A stretch of 64,000 nt of DNA from Tragulus kanchil (taxonomy: Eukaryota > Chordata > Mammalia > Artiodactyla > Tragulidae): contig JAIOJX010000031.1 in assembly GCA_022376925.1 (NCBI GenBank), positions 137,100,854 through 137,164,853 of the forward strand. The letters are read 5' to 3'. The notes beneath the pieces are model-generated. The model was not told where the DNA came from. It made no database searches and saw only the letters and a program-made list of their open reading frames with translations. This document shows positions 23,082 through 35,205 of the stretch, piece after piece (positions within the stretch are counted from its first letter, which is position 1; the number at the start of each line of letters is the position of its first letter). The position numbers and the translations under genes were made by a program.

Positions 23082-23196
23082 GAGCAGAGCAGAGCAGAGC
23101 TGAGCTGAGCTGAGCTGAGCTGAGCTGAGCTGAGCTGAGCTGAGCTGAGCTGAGCTGAGCTGAGCTGAGCTGAGCTGAGCTGAGCTGAGCTGAGCT
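23082..23196 (+). repeat. Pentanucleotide array, second copy: 3 GAGCA then 20 GAGCT
   Basis: The total is again 23 units, but one boundary unit reads GAGCT instead of GAGCA. Total length is unchanged between the copies, which is unusual for an array expected to slip. Confidence 0.97.
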
Positions 23197-23341
23197 TTCC
23201 TGCCTGTCTGCTTACACCTCTTACAAGTACCCTATCCTAATAAATCCTTTTCTTGTCTATCACTCTGCTTCTCGCTGAATTCTTTCTGCATTGAGGCACG
23301 ATGAACCTGAACATCAGTGGGCCCATACGTTGGGTGAGTGC

Positions 23342-23546
23342 TGGATTAAGTCCCGGCCATGTGGGTTCGAGTCCCAGACAGGGTTTTGGCTGGGGTTAAG
23401 CCTTAGTTGCGTGGGTTCGAGTCTCAAACCAGGTTTTGGCTAGGTTCAAGCCCCAGTCACGTGGGTTCAAGTCCCAAACAGGATTTTGGCTGGAATTCAA
23501 GCTCCAGCTACATGGGTTCAAGTCCCAGGCAGGGTTCGATCAGGTC
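23342..23546 (+). repeat. B-box-like minisatellite, second copy in the duplication
   Basis: It is identical to 22146-22346, shifted by 1196. Confidence 0.88.
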
Positions 23547-23845
23547 TGGGCCCTGGGTTGAAGTCTCAAATCGAGGTAAAACCCTTTCACAGGGCTGCAG
23601 GAATCTTCACCAAATCCTCCTCACATTTAATGCTTCATGATGAGGTTCATCACCTGTTCAAGGACCCTCCCAGTCACCATCCCATTTAGCCTTCAAACCC
23701 ATTGAGTCCCTGCTTGGGGGTGACGCTCCCCCTCCTGGAGCAGGGGCCTGGCTTGGTCCTCATCTCCACCGACCACTCTGGGGCTGTACCAAAGGCCATT
23801 CTGGCTGAACTTTGATTAGAGAGGGGTAGCAGCCCCCTCCCAGCT

Positions 23846-24589
23846 CAGGCCGGAGGCTCTGTGAGCTCTTGGGGTCAGCAGGGACGGGGAATCGGGCAGC
23901 AGCTACTCTCCTCTGGTACCACTGTTCTTTCAGCGTCTGCCTTGCTGCCTTTGGGAAAATGATGTCCTTCAGGGACCCCAGCACACCTCTCTGGAGTGCT
24001 ACTGTATTTCTGACCTCGGTTTTTCTGCTTACTGTGGGCCAGTTGGCCTGTTTATAGCACTTGGTCGTTTATTATCATCCTAAGAAAGTGAAGGATGGAC
24101 AATCTGAACTCTGAGAGCAGGAGGAATGGATGAAGGGGTTTGGATATGTGAGGTATAAACTGAGGTCTCAGCTGTGCAAGGAAAAGCTTTTAAAGCAGGA
24201 CGAGAAGTAGGTCTCCCATGGGGTTTCTGTTTCCAAAACACGTGTTTAACAAGTGTGTGTGTGTGTGCACGCGTGTGTGTTTGGAGTGGGCAAAAAGCTC
24301 TCTCCTCCTACACTCAGTGCGCGGTCAAGAGCAAATGGTGTCCAACCAGGTATTTGAGGACATTGTCCCTATCTCCAGTGGCGTGGGCTCTTTCCTGGCT
24401 GTACATGAAACCCTCGTTTACTTCAGGCTTCTCGGTGCAAAAGCAGGTTTCCCTTCCAGGTAAGGCCAACGCCACAACTGTGCTGGGATCTCACCTTGCC
24501 CTGCTTTCTCAAGCACCTTGCCTACCAGTCAGTCTCTTTCTTTTCTAATTGCACTGAATCCTTCCTATTAGCTTTACCTTTTGCTTATG
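23846..24589. other. Unique DNA with a short TG-rich stretch
   Basis: No gene is recognised. A short alternating gtgtgtgtgtgtgcacgcgt run lies near 24255. Frames of 60-124 codons here have no domain. Confidence 0.5.
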
Positions 24590-24975
24590 TCCCTCCGGTC
24601 TTAAACCTTCCTTCTTTGCCTCACCTGATCCTTCATCTACACCATCCCTCTCCTCCTATTCAAGCCAAATATCTCAAAACATTCTGCATGTGTTCCTTTC
24701 CTTCACCTCTCCCCACATCTGTCACTGAAATGACCCTTACTAAGGCCACTAAACATTTTCCTGTTACCAAGTCCAAAGGACATTTTTATTTTAGGTCTCA
24801 TCTCTCAGCAGTGTTTGAACAAATAGCCTCTCCCACCTCTAAGCACCATTTCCCCTTGGTCACCACACTCTTTTGGTTTACCTCCCCTGCCCTCGCCCCC
24901 AGAAGCGCTTTCTCACCCTCCTTTACAGCTTATCCTTCTCTACCCACTATTCAAATGTTACCATCCCCCGCTTCT
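24590..24975 (+). mobile_element. L2 LINE remnant, reverse-transcriptase part (left of L1 insertion)
   Basis: The plus-frame translation in this stretch resembles the L2/CR1-clade reverse transcriptase around motif A. There is a thr-lys-ala-thr block, then ser-lys-gly-his-phe, then leu-ser-ala-x-phe where the family has leu-ser-ala-ala-phe-asp. The catalytic aspartate position is lost. The wording tctcagcagtgtttgaacaa, then ccacactcttttggttt, also fits L2 DNA. The element resumes after the L1 insertions at about 26360. Confidence 0.55.
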
Positions 24976-25503
24976 ACACTGTTAGTGGGAATGTAAATTG
25001 GTGCAGCAACTATGGAAAACAGAGTGGAGCATCCTTAAAAATAGAGCTACCATAGGATCCAGCAATCCTTCTCCTGGGCATATAACTGGGCAAAACTATA
25101 ATTAAAAAGATATATGCACCCCAGTGTTCATTGTAATATTATTTACAATAGCCAGGACATGGAAGTAATCTAAATGCCCATCAGCAGATGAATAAATAAA
25201 GATGTGGTATATATACACGATAGAACAGCCATAAAAACAATGAAATAACGCCATTGGCAACAAGAAAGGACCTAGAGATTATTATACTGAGTGAGGTAAG
25301 TCAGACAGAGAGAGCCAAATATCGTTGATATCACTTATATTTGGAATCTTAAAAAATGATACAAATGAACTTATTTACAAAACAGACTCACCAACACAGA
25401 AAACAAACATACAGTTACCAAAGAGGAAAGAGGGGGAGGGGAACATTAAGAGTTTAGAAGTAGCAGATATAAACTATTATATATAAAATAGATAAATAAG
25501 AAG
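24976..25503 (+). mobile_element. L1 3' end, sense (left part)
   Basis: The text is classic L1 ORF2-end and 3' UTR: gttagtgggaatgtaaattg, gatccagcaatccttctcct, caatagccaggacatggaag, and gaaaggacctagagattatt. It has been inserted into the L2 and is itself interrupted by a Bov-tA at about 25505. Confidence 0.88.
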
Positions 25504-25708
25504 ATCCTACTGAGTGCTAATGGTAAAGAAACCACCTGCCAATGCAGGAGATGCAGGTCCAATCCCTGGGTCGGGAAGATGCCCTGGAGGAGTAGATGGG
25601 AACCCATCCCAGTGTTCTTGCCTGGAGAATACCATGGGCAGAGAAGCCTGGTGGACTTTGATCTGTAAGATCTCAGAGTCAGACACAACTGCAGCAACTT
25701 TGCATGCC
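25504..25708 (+). mobile_element. Bov-tA SINE nested in L1
   Basis: The body shows gccaatgcaggagatgcagg, aatccctgggtcgggaagat, tgttcttgcctggagaatac and tcagagtcagacacaactgc. The L1 3' UTR continues on both sides. Confidence 0.85.
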
Positions 25709-25866
25709 CTGGGAACTCTATTCAATATCTATAATAAATAATAATGAAAAATAATGTGAATAATTACATATATATGTATGTTTGTATATGTATATCTATA
25801 GCTGGATCACTTTTCTGTGCACCAGCAACTAACACAACAAAATCAACTATACTTTAATTTTTTAAA
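25709..25866 (+). mobile_element. L1 3' end, sense (right part)
   Basis: An AT-rich tail ends with cagcaactaacacaacaaaa, then tcaactatactttaatttttt, the usual terminus of ruminant L1. Confidence 0.8.
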
Positions 25867-25984
25867 AAGTTGCTATTCCCCTTTGAGTTGCCTAAGGCTT
25901 CCTTCTCTATTCTGTGAGTCTCTTCCAGGAAGGGCATCAGTGGTCAATGGCCCCAATTTTTTATATATTGCTTTTGAATATCTT

Positions 25985-26330
25985 TTTAAATATAGTTTTT
26001 TATTTTTTGATTGAAAGATAATAGCTTTACAGAGTTTTGTTGTTTATTGCCCAAACATCAACATGAATCAGCCATAGGTGTGCACATGTCCTCTCCCTCT
26101 TGAATTTCCCTCCCATCTCTCTCTCCATTCCACTCTTCTGGATTATTACAGAGCCCCTGTTTGAGTTCCCTTAGTCTTACAGCAGATTCCCATTGCTTTT
26201 CAATTTTACATATGCTAATGTAAGTTTCCATGTTACTCTTTCCATACATCTCACCCACTCTTCCCTCCCCTCAATGTCCACAAGTCTGTTCTCTATGTAT
26301 GTCTTCTTTGGAGAGGTGCTTGTTTAGGTC
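25985..26330 (-). mobile_element. L1 3' UTR, antisense
   Basis: It contains gagttttgttgtttattgcc, caacatgaatcagccatagg, tttacatatgctaatgtaag and cacaagtctgttctctatgt, all antisense L1. It faces the sense L1 just to its left. Confidence 0.8.
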
Positions 26331-26359
26331 TTTTTCTACTTTTTGACTGAATGGCCCAC

Positions 26360-27070
26360 ATTTTTATCTTCAGCTTATATCTCACCTCTAACATCTAACA
26401 TCAACTACCTATTTGGCAACTCAATCTATAGACACTTCATTGTCACTATATATGATATTGACCCAATATATACTGTATCTCCCAAATCCTAAAATCCGGG
26501 TTTTCTTCTAGTTTTCCTTCCATGACCCATATTCCCAGATGTGCAGGCATACTTGGAATTCATCAAGATCTTTCAGTCTGGGTCCTAAAATATCTTGCAC
26601 CAGCTTCCTGCTCTCCCTGATCTTGTTGTCCATGGACAATGCCCTAATTTGGGCTACCATCATCTTGGGTCTAGGCTTCTCTGCTGGGCTCCTAACTGCC
26701 TTCCTGCTTTCACACTTGCCTCCCTCTATTCCATTCTCCAGCCATCCGTAAGAGATGGACCAACAGTTTTGAAATGAAAATCTGACCATGGTGGGCTGGG
26801 GGTGGGAGTGGGGGTGGGGTAGGGGGGATCGGAGTGAAGGGAGGGCAGAGAGATTTAAAACTCTTTAAAATTAGAAAAACAATTTTTCTAAGATGAAACT
26901 CTCCATTCCTCAGATTCATTACAAAATCTTTGCTTTTGTTTACTCGCCCCCTCCTTACATCCCTGGCTGGCTCCTACTCATCCATCAGCTCCCAATTTAA
27001 GCATCACTTTGCCAGCAGCCGTCAGAGTCCTGAGACCAGAGAGCTCCTCCTGTTACTTCATTTTCCCAAA
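26360..27070 (+). mobile_element. L2 LINE remnant, 3' part (right of L1 insertions)
   Basis: Recognisable L2 pieces occur in the expected order. They are cagcttatatctcacctcta, ggctaccatcatcttgggtc (near 26653), ctgggctcctaactgccttc, ctgctttcacacttgcctcc, and ccatcagctcccaatttaag near 26981. A G-rich run near 26800 interrupts the match. Together with 24590-24975 it makes one old element split by younger L1s. Confidence 0.6.
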
Positions 27071-27099
27071 GAAGAAGATGTGATGGCCTCAACTGCAGC

Positions 27100-27625
27100 T
27101 CGTAAGTGACGAAGTGATTAATTCTTTTAACACCAACACTGCCTGTTAATGAAAATGCTCTAGAATAGATTGTGGTAATGGTTGAACAACTCTATGAATA
27201 TATAAAAAGCCATTGAATTATACACCCCAAATAGGTGAATTGTATGTTATGTGAATTAATATTTTTTATTATTTTTTAATTTTTATTTTTATTTATTTAT
27301 TTTGGGAGTGGGGCGGGCGGGCCACTTCTATTGGTCTTTCATTTATTCAGTTTCATCCATCTTTGTTCTTTTGGCCCGTGTGGGCCTCCCATCACGGTGG
27401 CCTCTGTTGTCTCAGAGCACCGGCTCTGGGCGCATGCGCTCCAGAGCTCCAGCTCGGTAATTGGACACATCGGTCCAGCCATTCCGCGGCACGTGGGATC
27501 TTCCCAGGCCAGGGATGGAACAAGCACTCCTTGCACTGCAAGGCGATGATGTCCTTACCCACTGGACCACTAGGGAAGCCCTGTTATGTGAATTATATCT
27601 CAATAAAGCTGTATCTTAAAAACAA
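27100..27625 (+). mobile_element. L1M-type 3' UTR remnant, host of a SINE
   Basis: The segment ggtaatggttgaacaactct, atgaatatataaaaagccat, then gtatgttatgtgaattatat (re-joined in function around the SINE) and ctcaataaagctgtatctt match old L1 3' ends. The CHR SINE at 27259-27581 is inserted in it. Confidence 0.65.
27259..27581 (-). mobile_element. CHR-type SINE, antisense, with clean target-site duplications
   Basis: The tail is AT/T-rich, followed by ccacttctattggtctttca, a CpG-rich body, and the head complement ccactagggaagccc. Flanks are tgttatgtgaatta at 27245-27258 and 27582-27595, a perfect 14-base target-site duplication. This is a clear L1-mediated insertion. Confidence 0.92.
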
Positions 27626-28373
27626 AGGTGAACACTAGAACAAAAGTCCTAGAGGAGGCAGGAAACTTATTTATTTTGTGTCTCACTGAGTCCATAGCAC
27701 CCAACAGGGTGCCCTGTATGCGGTGCTTAAATATTGGTTGAACGGTGGTGAAGAGGGTGAGTGACTACAGCGTTGCCCTTCTGAGCAGGTTCAGCCCTCT
27801 AGATGGTTTGGGGCTGTTTCCTTTCTCTCTAGATGGTTTTTACTTAGATTTGGGAAAGAAAGGTTGGCCACCCTGATTAGTTTAATGCTTTTGATGGGAA
27901 TGCCCTTAGGCCTTTGTCACGCTGCTGTGGGAAACAGTGACCCTGAATTTAAAGGTTCCAAGCCCATCAGACATTGAGTTTTCTATCTTTCCCTCTGGAA
28001 GTCCTCCAGCAGCTGCCTTAGACTGGCTCTATACCTGCCCCAAACAGCCAAACAACATCAAGGGTCTCATCATCCCTCCTCAGTCTGTGCTCTGCTCTGT
28101 CTCTTAGCATGACTCCCAGGGAAATATAGCTGAGCCATGACTGTCTTCATCACTCTTGTACATCTCCTGAAGCATTTCCTCACTGCTTGCTATGGCCCCC
28201 CTGAGGTACCACCCCCCACCCCGCCCCCTCCATGTCACCACCGTGGAAATTCTGTAACCAAGAGAAATCAGTTAGGCAAGGAGGGAGCCAGAGAGAATTT
28301 AGACTAACCACATGCCCTTCTTTCTACAGACCATTAACCTTTTTGGATTTTAGAATTGAATGATTTAGAATTG

Positions 28374-28562
28374 GGCTTGCCTGGTGGTTCAGTGGTAAAG
28401 AACCCTCCTGCCAATGCAGGGGATGCAGGTTCAATCCCTGGGTCCAGAAGATTCCTTGGAGAAGGAAATGGCAACTCACTGCAGTATTTTTGTCTGGGAA
28501 AAGAGGGGCCTGGTAATGACAGTCGATGAGGTCTCAAAGAGTCAGACACAACTTAGCATTAA
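28374..28562 (+). mobile_element. Bov-tA SINE
   Basis: The head gggcttgcctggtggttcag is followed by gttcaatccctgggtccag, gagaaggaaatggcaactca and aagagtcagacacaacttag. A second copy lies at 29468-29656 through the duplication. Confidence 0.87.
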
Positions 28563-29467
28563 AACAATGACAGTGCCAATTTTAGAATCAATCTAAAGAA
28601 AATCAAGCAGAGTAGACGAGTTTTGCCTCATTCAGTTCATCTTTTTCGACTTTCCTTTCTGGATCACTGACTCAAAATGGAACAAAATACGCTCCAGTGA
28701 GCACGCTCACAATTTGCATCCTAACTGGACAAATTGCCTTCTTTGTGTTCTCTGGGTGTGCACGCGGCAACTTAGACAACATCTAATAGAAGCGTAAGAA
28801 GAACAGGTGGATAAGTGGATGGCAGACAGAGAGTCCAATCCAGTTTCTTTTTTCCACGCAGGCTGCTCTTTCCCAAGCGACGGCGCCCCTCTGAGTTTGA
28901 AATTGCCGCCTGGGCTCAGGCTGCTTGAGACATTATTTTTAAAGGCCTTCCAAATGACGCCTCTTGTAGGTTGTTTATGTAAGATATTAAGGGGGCTGAC
29001 TGCAGGATGTATCTCTGGGTGAAAAGTATCAATGAATGTAAGTCGTTCTGGGGAGTGAAAACTGAAACATTGAGTTTTCTATCTTTCCCTCTGGAAGTCC
29101 TCCAGCAGCTGCCTTAGACTGGCTCTATACCTGCCCCAAACAGCCAAACAACATCAAGGGTCTCATCATCCCTCCTCAGTCTGTGCTCTGCTCTGTCTCT
29201 TAGCATGACTCCCAGGGAAATATAGCTGAGCCATGACTGTCTTCATCACTCTTGTACATCTCCTGAAGCATTTCCTCACTGCTTGCTATGGCCCCTGAGG
29301 TACCACCCCCCACCCCGCCCCCTCCATGTCACCACCGTGGAAATTCTGTAACCAAGAGAAATCAGTTAGGCAAGGAGGGAGCCAGAGAGAATTTAGACTA
29401 ACCACATGCCCTTCTTTCTACAGACCATTAACCTTTTTGGATTTTAGAATTGAATGATTTAGAATTG

Positions 29468-29656
29468 GGCTTGCCTGGTGGTTCAGTGGTAAAGAACCCT
29501 CCTGCCAATGCAGGGGATGCAGGTTCAATCCCTGGGTCCAGAAGATTCCTTGGAGAAGGAAATGGCAACTCACTGCAGTATTTTTGTCTGGGAAAAGAGG
29601 GGCCTGGTAATGACAGTCGATGAGGTCTCAAAGAGTCAGACACAACTTAGCATTAA
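29468..29656 (+). mobile_element. Bov-tA SINE, second copy in the duplication
   Basis: It repeats 28374-28562 with the same flanks. Confidence 0.87.
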
Positions 29657-30439
29657 AACAATGACAGTGCCAATTTTAGAATCAATCTAAAGAAAATCAA
29701 GCAGAGTAGACGAGTTTTGCCTCATTCAGTTCATCTTTTTCGACTTTCCTTTCTGGATCACTGACTCAAAATGGAACAAAATACGCTCCAGTGAGCACGC
29801 TCACAATTTGCATCCTAACTGGACAAATTGCCTTCTTTGTGTTCTCTGGGTGTGCACGCGCAACTTAGACAACATCTAATAGAAGCGTAAGAAGAACAGG
29901 TGGATAAGTGGATGGCAGACAGAGAGTCCAATCCAGTTTCTTTTTTCCACGCAGGCTGCTCTTTCCCAAGCGACGGCGCCCCTCTGAGTTTGAAATTGCC
30001 GCCTGGGCTCAGGCTGCTTGAGACATTATTTTTAAAGGCCTTCCAAATGACGCCTCTTGTAGGTTGTTTATGTAAGATATTAAGGGGGCTGACTGCAGGA
30101 TGTATCTCTGGGTGAAAAGTATCAATGAATGTAAGTCGTTCTGGGGAGTGAAAACTGAAATCTCTTGTGTTCTGCTATAGAATGACTTCCTACGAATGGC
30201 TTCTGTCTTCTGACAGGTGCCATCTGGGAGCAAAGGGGAGAAAGGGAGCTGCAGTCATGGAGCACAGAATTCTCAGGGAAGACTGCCAAACTGATGCATT
30301 TCCACAGGTACTCCCATGCTTCCTGAACTTTTAAAAGAATTATTTTAGGTATTTTATTATTGTGAGTCTCCTAAGAGATTCATTTATTTGTTCTTAAGAA
30401 GAGGTGTTAGACATCTAGTGGTTGAAAAAGACAAATGAA

Positions 30440-30915
30440 GTCTCTGTTCTCCAGGACCTTATATGCCAATGTAAATAAATACAGAAATACAGTCATGACA
30501 AGTTTGACGAGTAAGAAGACAAAAACAGGATAGTGTTTAGAGAGTTATGGAAGGAGCAAGGGGTATTTCATATAGTGAAAGGCTTCCAGCAATAGCTAAC
30601 ATGTGAACCAAAGGATGGGAACCAACCATGTGAGGACCTGAGAGAATAGAGTCGAGGCTGAGGGAGCTGCCAGTGAAAAGGCCCTGAGGCAGGAAAGCAG
30701 CAAGTTAGTTGTGTTCACAGAGCAGAAAGAAGTTCAGAGTTGCTGGACTAGACTGAACAAAGCGGTTCAGGAAGAGGTGAGGGTGGAGGGTGGAACTGAA
30801 GCTAAACCAGATGGTAGCCCTGCAGGCCTTGGCTGGGGTTTGCCTTTCAGTCTAAGTGCCATGGGAATGCTTTGGAGGGTTTTAGGCAGAAGGCTGGCAT
30901 GAGTGTCTTGGAGTG
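30440..30915 (-). mobile_element. L2 LINE 3' remnant, antisense
   Basis: The antisense L2 order is visible: cctgaggcaggaaagcagca, gccctgcaggccttggctgg, tcagtctaagtgccatggga, and gctttggagggttttaggca. Substitution is heavy, as expected for L2. Confidence 0.55.
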
Positions 30916-33524
30916 AGGAAGAATTTGGGGGACTAGCTGCAGGGTTGGAAACGATGGGGGATAGGCCATACAAGACAAAAGCCACTGAAGGTTTACATAA
31001 CGTTTGAGCCGAGGACCAGAGTCCCTAGCTCTCACCCAGCCACCTCCCTAGGCCCCTGCAGCTAGCCACTTGGCCTTTACTTTGAGACAAGTTTAATGAA
31101 AAGCCAACTAAAACTCATATGTGCCTTTAGGTGCAAATTTAGCTGGTGCATCCCATTGTTTTCAATTCATTGTGGCAACTTCTATTGGACTTCTGAACTC
31201 AAGTACTGTTTCTTTCTAATGAAGAGGCTCTGGCCTTAATTAAGATGACTTGGACACATTTGCAGAGTTCCCTTTCCACTTTCAAAACTGCTATCACTGA
31301 AATGCTGGATGCCTGAAGCCAGCCAACCACCTCCAAAAGCTCCCCTCTTCCACGTCTCCATCAGGGGATAGGCAGGTGCCGAAGGGCTTCCTGGAGACCT
31401 CTTGCTGAAGTGCTGGCCAAGGCTCTTCTGTGACATTTGCTACAGTTCTTAGAGGCAGAGAATCACCAATTATCCACATCTGCTTTGGGAGTCTGGTCCA
31501 AACATCGTTTCCTCAAAGTGAGCCAAATTATAAATTTTCTCTGCTGATTGTAGATAAAATATCAGAGCATTTCTAAATATACTGCTCTTTTCCAGGAGAG
31601 GAATGAACATCCTGACACTTAAAAAAATAGCATCAACCAACCGTCACGGTATTTTTCCTGTGATATACAAGAGCAAATCTTTATGTTCTTTACAAATAAG
31701 GGTTCTTGTCTGGGTCATAGGGCCGTGTGGGAGGTGAAAATGACTTTGTGATGAATTCTGGTTCTACTTTATTCTCTGCCTACTTGCAATTTCAACTCCC
31801 ACTAGTGTTTTCTGGTGAGCTAATGCTGAATTACAACATTCTTTCCTTTAGCAGGGTCTCCTGACAGCTAGCACCCAGGTAGTAATAATTGGGTATGGGC
31901 GGAAGAAACAGATCTTTAAGCAGTGTTTCTATTTGTGATGGGTGGAGAAAGTAGGGCACAGGGTTAGCTCTGAGTGAAGCCCAGGGATCGGCGGGTAACA
32001 GGACTGACAATTTTAAAATCTATTCTTGCACTTTAAAAATGTTACTCATCAAAGTGCTTTCATAGTAGTTTCCCCCAAACAAGATATGATGACTCTGCCT
32101 GTTTTTCAGCGAATGAGCAATGGAGGCCTGGGTGGCTTAATGCCACCACTGGATTAGAATCTGGGCGCGAGGGGAGGGAGGCGCTCAGACAATGGAACAG
32201 CAAAGCACACCTCTCCTCGTCCTCCTCCAGTCTTCCGCTGATGTGACTGAAAGAACTCTTGATGATGGGCGTCTTCCAGCCAAGGGAAGCAGGAGATGCT
32301 TTCCCAGGGCTTGAGAGCCTTTAGCACTTCCCTTCCCAGAAAGATTTCCTTGCCAGCTGCCCACTGGGATACAGAGTCCAGCTCCTGCAGTGCTTTAGCT
32401 CAAAGCCATGATTTCTAGGAGATTCTTGCTAACTGCATGCTCTAGGTTCATGGGACCGTATCATATAGCCACATTTATGTAGCTTAATCGTGCAGGCTGT
32501 CTAAAGGTGCAGTCCTTGGGTAATTCCACTCACTTTCTCTTTCTGTTTTCATCACCTCTCACCTTGATGCTCCAAGGACCTCCTTCCATCAGCCTTTCAA
32601 ACCTGAGTTTTACTCTTTTGGAGTAGCTCCTCTGTAAACATCATGTCTAACCCAGTTCCTCTTCTTCCCAGAAACCCTTTGTTGACTCCCTACTGTTCAC
32701 AGAGTAGAGTCCAGACTTCTTAAACTGTGTCTTGGGAAAGGTCCCAAACCTGTACTCAGCAAATGGCCAGCCCTCTGCAAACCAGGGAGTCCAGCAGCCC
32801 CTTTGGTTAAGAAGCAGAGTGAAGGAGCTGTCAAAATCACACCCACCCCTACACTATGCAATGTGTGCAGACCCCAGAGAATGTTTATTTCCTTTTCCTG
32901 GTCTTTAGTTTGTTGCAAATGGCAGCTTCATGAGCACACCTGAGTTTTTCTATGTATTTCTTCTTTCCCGGTTAAACTGTGGGGAGGCAGACCAAGCGTA
33001 CACACAGACGCATTACACTGACTCCTCCTCTGCCACAGATGGACGTTCCTCTCTGTAACATAGGGGGAGCAATATGCAGTTCAGTGGCTTGCTGTGATGC
33101 AATGTACATCCGTTGGATCTAGTGCCAACACTGTAGCGCATTCCCCTCCACGCACCTTCTTACATTTCTGTGAGCTCAGCAGGCCTATAAGGGTGCCTTG
33201 AAGACTGGAAGTTCTCTGCTCGAAGCAACCCCAACTGGTGTTCTCTGAGAGCTTGCCCAGCCACCTTACAGCCATCCAGCTGCATTTGCTGCCCTGGGGC
33301 CACCCTATTCTGCAAACCTGGCTGGCTTTGACCCTTAGAATTTCTGTCATTTTGTTTGTTTTGCTGGGTTAGTAGGCTATTAGACATAGGAAAGACTTAG
33401 ATTCTTGTGAGCTGTCACAACGGTAAGAAAATTATCCTGATTTTCATGCCTTCAATAAAGGAGATACCCATCAGTTCACACATGCTTCCGTATTGAACTT
33501 CCTAACAATGAAGCTTTATTCCTC
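30916..33524. other. Unique DNA, no gene seen
   Basis: No domain-bearing frame, RNA gene or CpG island is visible. A weak L2-like stretch (about 32640-32730, gttgactccctactgttcac) was noticed but is not firm. Confidence 0.5.
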
Positions 33525-33640
33525 TCAAGCTGTAGAGTTTCTAGTCTCAGATCGACCTCTGAACAGGGTGTGTGACTTTATAGAAATCGGTCAGCTTTCC
33601 TGAGCCATGGAAGGCTCACTTGTAAGATGCTGGAGGAAGG
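33525..33640 (+). mobile_element. MIR SINE remnant
   Basis: The arrangement gtgtgtgactttatagaaat, cggtcagctttcctgagcc, then ctcacttgtaagatg follows the MIR plus-strand order. Confidence 0.55.
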
Positions 33641-34980
33641 GGTTGAGGCAACCCTCCGATCTCCACTTCCCAAGCCTGGGCTTATTCACTGTCTTGTTTG
33701 TGCCTCACTGGATAGGACCAGCACACCAACAGCATCTTTTCTGTAAAAGCCCTAAATGAATCCACCTCATAACATTTCAGAGGCAAAACAAGCAGCAGCA
33801 CCCCTAGCTGGCAGGTGAAAATAAATCTCTGTGTTCCCCAGGGGTTAGCAGCAGGGCTAGGGCTGACAGTGTCAGCAGGTGCTAACTCTGGGAGAACTGA
33901 CTGGAGAGGGGGCCCGTCACAAGCACATGCCACCTCTGGACGGTTCCTCTGTGTTTATTGTGGTCTTGCTTTCACACTTAATGTCTCTTGTCTATGTTAA
34001 CATAGAATGTGAAAAAAAAAAAAACCTGCTGAAAGAGCCCCATCTTTGTAGATCATGCACCATCTCTTACCACACCCCCTCTGCACACCGATGCTTCCAG
34101 GAAGAATAGTGCTAAGGTCCCTTTGCTCCTGGTCCAACCGTGCCTTCTGTCTCTATGATGGCTTTTGTCTCCTTGCTGTACATGAATTGCACTTTGCTGT
34201 GATCTCATGCGGAAGTCTTTTTTCCTTATTTCTGGCGGCTCTTCTAACTCTTTTCAAAATTGTCCTTGCTCCTCTGGTCTGAGAAACCCTGAACTGATAG
34301 AGATGTCACCGTACAAACATGGCTCTGATTTCTTTTACTCGCATTGCTATGGGATGTTGTCTTTCTGTGAGGTTTCTCCATGAAAAAAACATGAAATGCA
34401 TCTCTCCTGGTTTTGCTGTCCTATGAGTTTCTGCTCCATTAATGTGGAACAGTTTGCCCTCTAAGCGGCCACAGCCAGTCAGCCTTCCATTCTTCACTGG
34501 GTTTCTTAGGAAGTGGAGAAGTGATGCTGCAGCAATGTAATTTCATCTCTGCTCTCCAATCAGATGTGGCAGATGGTTGGCCCTGGGAGCCAGCCGATAG
34601 AAACAGGGTTGCTTGCACACAGCCTGTGTTCAAAGTTGATCTTGTGGAAGGGTGTGGGGCAAAGAAGGAACTCTTAATCTGAGTGAAAGCCATAGTTGAG
34701 GAGGCTCCCATTTCCTCTCAACCCCTTTTGCCTCTAGCTGCAGCAACACCATAAGCACAGTTCTTCCTCTGATAAAAAACAAATAGACTAGATTTCCTAC
34801 TGAATCCCTCCTGCCCAGTTGAATTTGGGTGGTAATTCCTATTTAATTACAGCTTTATCACCATCATGGCAAATATCTCCATTTGCTTCTTACTTCCATC
34901 TGCTGAAAGTTGATTTAGGTAAAGCTCCTGGGCTACTCCAGTAAAGGATGGAAAGGAGAGTAAACCAAGGAAAAGGGTGT
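33641..34980. other. Unique DNA, no gene seen
   Basis: It contains a 13-base A run near 34013 and several frames of 60-90 codons with no domain. Confidence 0.5.
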
Positions 34981-34984
34981 AATA

Positions 34985-35205
34985 AAAATAGCCAGCTTAA
35001 CACTCGCCATGTGTCAGATCCTGTGCTGAACACTGTGAATGAATTATGACTTCATCTAGTAGACCAAAGGGAGTATCTCTGTCTCAGGAGAAGCCAAGTC
35101 TCAGGGTGAGGGGTAGTTTAAGAGGTTTATCAAGGTCACACGGTGGTAAAATTAGAATTCAAACTCAAGTGGTCTGCTTGCAGAATCCATGCTCTCAACC
35201 ATGTC
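34985..35205 (+). mobile_element. MIR SINE, nearly full span
   Basis: The stretch runs cttaacactcgccatgtgtc, agatcctgtgctgaacactg, then gtttatcaaggtcacacggt, ggtaaaattagaattcaaac. This is the order of a long MIR copy. Confidence 0.7.

Larger units (their letters stand above)
21471..23845 (+). repeat. Direct duplication, offset 1196 (21471-22644 and 22667-23845)
   Basis: The unit contains an LTR-like element, the GAGCT array and a 50-base minisatellite. Near the end of the left copy G and C runs are shorter than in the right (ttggggtgacgctccctcct against ttgggggtgacgctccccct). The 22-base spacer mimics the flank before the left copy (agtgcagaagcc against attgcacaatgcc). Confidence 0.94.
27971..30160 (+). 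repeat. Direct duplication, offset about 1096, no spacer (27971-29066 and 29067-30160)
   Basis: Copies abut directly at actgaa|acattgag. Single-base losses in runs separate them (ggcccccctgagg against ggcccctgagg, gcacgcggc against gcacgcgc), all in the right copy. The unit carries a Bov-tA. Confidence 0.94.

Noticed and set aside
24174..24548. Frame of 124 codons followed by one of 166
   Set aside because: The first crosses a TG-rich stretch and has no domain; the second is largely L2 remnant.
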